A DNA stretch of 5,018 nucleotides from assembly GCF_001854865.1 (NCBI RefSeq), contig NZ_MDDW01000028.1:490282-495299 (forward strand), in the 5' to 3' direction. Numbering within the stretch: the stretch's first letter is position 1; each line of letters starts with the position of its first letter. The translations under genes and the position numbers were made by a program. The stretch comes from Rhizobium sp. LCM 4573 (GTDB lineage: Bacteria > Pseudomonadota > Alphaproteobacteria > Rhizobiales > Rhizobiaceae). Below, piece by piece: positions 4,861-5,018 of this stretch. Below the pieces are notes generated by a model that was given only the letters and a program-made list of their open reading frames with translations, did no database searches and had not been told where the DNA came from.

Positions 4861-5018
4861 TTGCAGGTCGGCATCGATATGGGAACTGTGACCGGGGGTG
4901 CTCCGGCCAAGCTCGATATCGAGGAGCTTCTGGCGACGCGCCTGCTCGTCCAGGGCAATTCCGGCTCCGGAAAATCGCACCTGCTTCGTCGCCTTCTGGA
5001 GCAGTCGGCTCCATGGGT
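4861..5018 (+). CDS. P-loop ATPase of HerA/DUF87 type, N-terminal part (3' end outside window)
   Basis: Reading from TTG 4861, 52 complete codons are visible. Residues 18-31 (LDIEELLATRLLVQ) form a lead strand into the Walker A loop GNSGSGKSHLL (32-42), with Lys38 and Ser39 as the phosphate and magnesium contacts. The very early Walker A and the GNSGSGKSH form resemble bacterial HerA/DUF87-type ATP-binding proteins found in rhizobial chromosomes; these belong to the FtsK/HerA branch of DNA or protein-translocating ATPases. The Walker B and the rest lie beyond the window, so other P-loop families remain possible. The start is probably TTG with GAGGG upstream; ATG 4879 (residue 7) is the alternative. 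The gap of 119 bases suggests its own promoter. Confidence 0.75.
   Translation, partial: MQVGIDMGTVTGGAPAKLDIEELLATRLLVQGNSGSGKSHLLRRLLEQSAPW

Overview
This high-GC window (translated genes dense, mostly G/C third positions) looks like the chromosome of an alphaproteobacterium, most likely Rhizobiaceae (Rhizobium/Agrobacterium/Ensifer group). That placement is inferred from the trmJ-murI pair, the MurI variant with an [10 protein letters not shown] block, a DUF1127 protein and the HerA/DUF87-like ATPase start. All genes I can support lie on the + strand.

Layout. (1) 1-1264: the 3' part of a TrmJ-type SPOUT RNA methyltransferase gene overlaps the start of murI (glutamate racemase, peptidoglycan D-glutamate supply) by 14 bases. 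(2) 1265-1641: a mostly non-coding stretch with a cluster of GCAATTC/GAATTGC repeats and, unexpectedly, a 33-codon hydrophobic small ORF (1391-1492) behind a near-perfect Shine-Dalgarno. An 8-codon leader ORF ends inside that Shine-Dalgarno. (3) 1642-1908: a DUF1127 small protein, closed by a strong GC-rich hairpin. (4) 2027-2512: a stand-alone GNAT acetyltransferase with less biased codon use, followed by a good intrinsic terminator candidate. (5) 2646-4741: a tight four-gene cluster lysE-like / GFA-domain protein / second lysE-like / PhnB-type VOC protein. Gaps are 10-24 bases, and Shine-Dalgarno sequences touch the preceding stop codons at two junctions, so it is almost certainly one operon. 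(6) 4861-5018: the first 52 codons of a P-loop ATPase of the HerA/DUF87 type, apparently starting with TTG.

How they work together: trmJ and murI look translationally coupled but functionally unrelated. The four-gene cluster combines two small-molecule exporters with two putative small-molecule-handling enzymes (a zinc/thiol GFA fold and a glyoxalase-like fold). An export/detoxification role for reactive or amino-acid-like metabolites is plausible but not shown. I see no CRISPR array, insertion sequence, tRNA, rRNA or phage feature. I do not see a clear novel defence or mobile system here; the least explained elements are the 33-aa ORF with its leader and the nearby repeat cluster.
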